Assembly: GCA_023459915.1 (NCBI GenBank)
Contig: JAEWSN010000115.1
Location: 1-6,842, forward strand
Direction of reading: 5' to 3'
Length of the DNA stretch: 6,842 nt
DNA from: Bacillota bacterium
GTDB lineage: Bacteria > Bacillota > Clostridia > DSM-8532
Position 1 is the stretch's first letter, and each line of letters opens with the position of its first letter. Shown here in pieces: positions 6,821 to 6,842 of this stretch. The position numbers and the translations under genes were made by a program. Under the pieces are notes generated by a model. The model was not told the DNA's origin, searched no databases, and saw nothing but the letters and a program-made list of their open reading frames with translations.

Positions 6821-6840
6821 CGGGGCACCTCGGCGCCCCG
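6821..6840 (-). repeat. GC-rich inverted repeat upstream of the CPBP gene
   Basis: CGGGGCGC (6840-6833) and GTGCCCCG (6828-6821), read on the minus strand, form an 8-bp stem with one G-U wobble and a CGAG tetraloop. The following bases, GGAATTCTTCG, are not a real T run. It may be a weak terminator of an upstream gene beyond the window or simply GC-rich coding sequence; the window ends here. Confidence 0.3.
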
Positions 6841-6842
6841 GT

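Noticed and set aside
6148..6828. A 226-codon minus-strand frame overlapping the CPBP gene, starting at 6828
   Set aside because: It is an out-of-frame reading of the protease gene. Its first residues (MPREFFEERLFDVGRN) look protein-like and could be the tail of an upstream gene, but no stop follows until 6148 and the rest is low-complexity Arg/Ala/Gly.

Overview
This window holds a compact set of six genes, all on the minus strand and so read from right to left. It looks like a bacterial housekeeping operon. Protein-family resemblances point to a fairly GC-rich member of the Clostridia (Firmicutes). The rsfS-leuS pairing, a bacterial-type LeuRS without the E. coli-style insertion before KMSKS, and a small XRE-like regulator of a type I associate with Clostridia all fit. 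This is inference; no rRNA or other phylogenetic marker is present.

Layout in transcription order: (1) a CPBP-family intramembrane protease homologue (6794-5652); (2) a class I SAM-dependent methyltransferase of the RlmI/RlmK type, probably acting on rRNA (5608-4745); (3) rsfS, the ribosome silencing factor (4694-4272, TTG start); (4) leuS, leucyl-tRNA synthetase (4226-1773); (5) mutY, the A/G-specific adenine DNA glycosylase (1776-586), whose ATG overlaps the leuS stop as ATGA; (6) a 133-residue helix-turn-helix protein (599-198) overlapping the mutY end by 14 bases. The six genes are followed by a strong intrinsic terminator (129-98). Gaps are 0 to 50 bases, with no internal terminator or convincing internal promoter, so one transcript is likely. 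The left edge may carry the last 32 codons of a convergent plus-strand gene ending at 99.

The middle genes serve translation: rRNA modification, control of subunit joining, and leucine charging of tRNA. MutY adds repair of 8-oxoG:A mispairs. The membrane protease and the small regulator at the two ends have no substrate or target that can be read from the sequence.

I see no mobile element, CRISPR array, RNA gene, defence system or other clearly new system. The most unusual structure is a 39-base-period tandem duplication over the leuS/mutY junction. It copies the mutY start region in frame and gives two nearly identical candidate starts, 13 codons apart. Next in interest is the small HTH gene that overlaps mutY.
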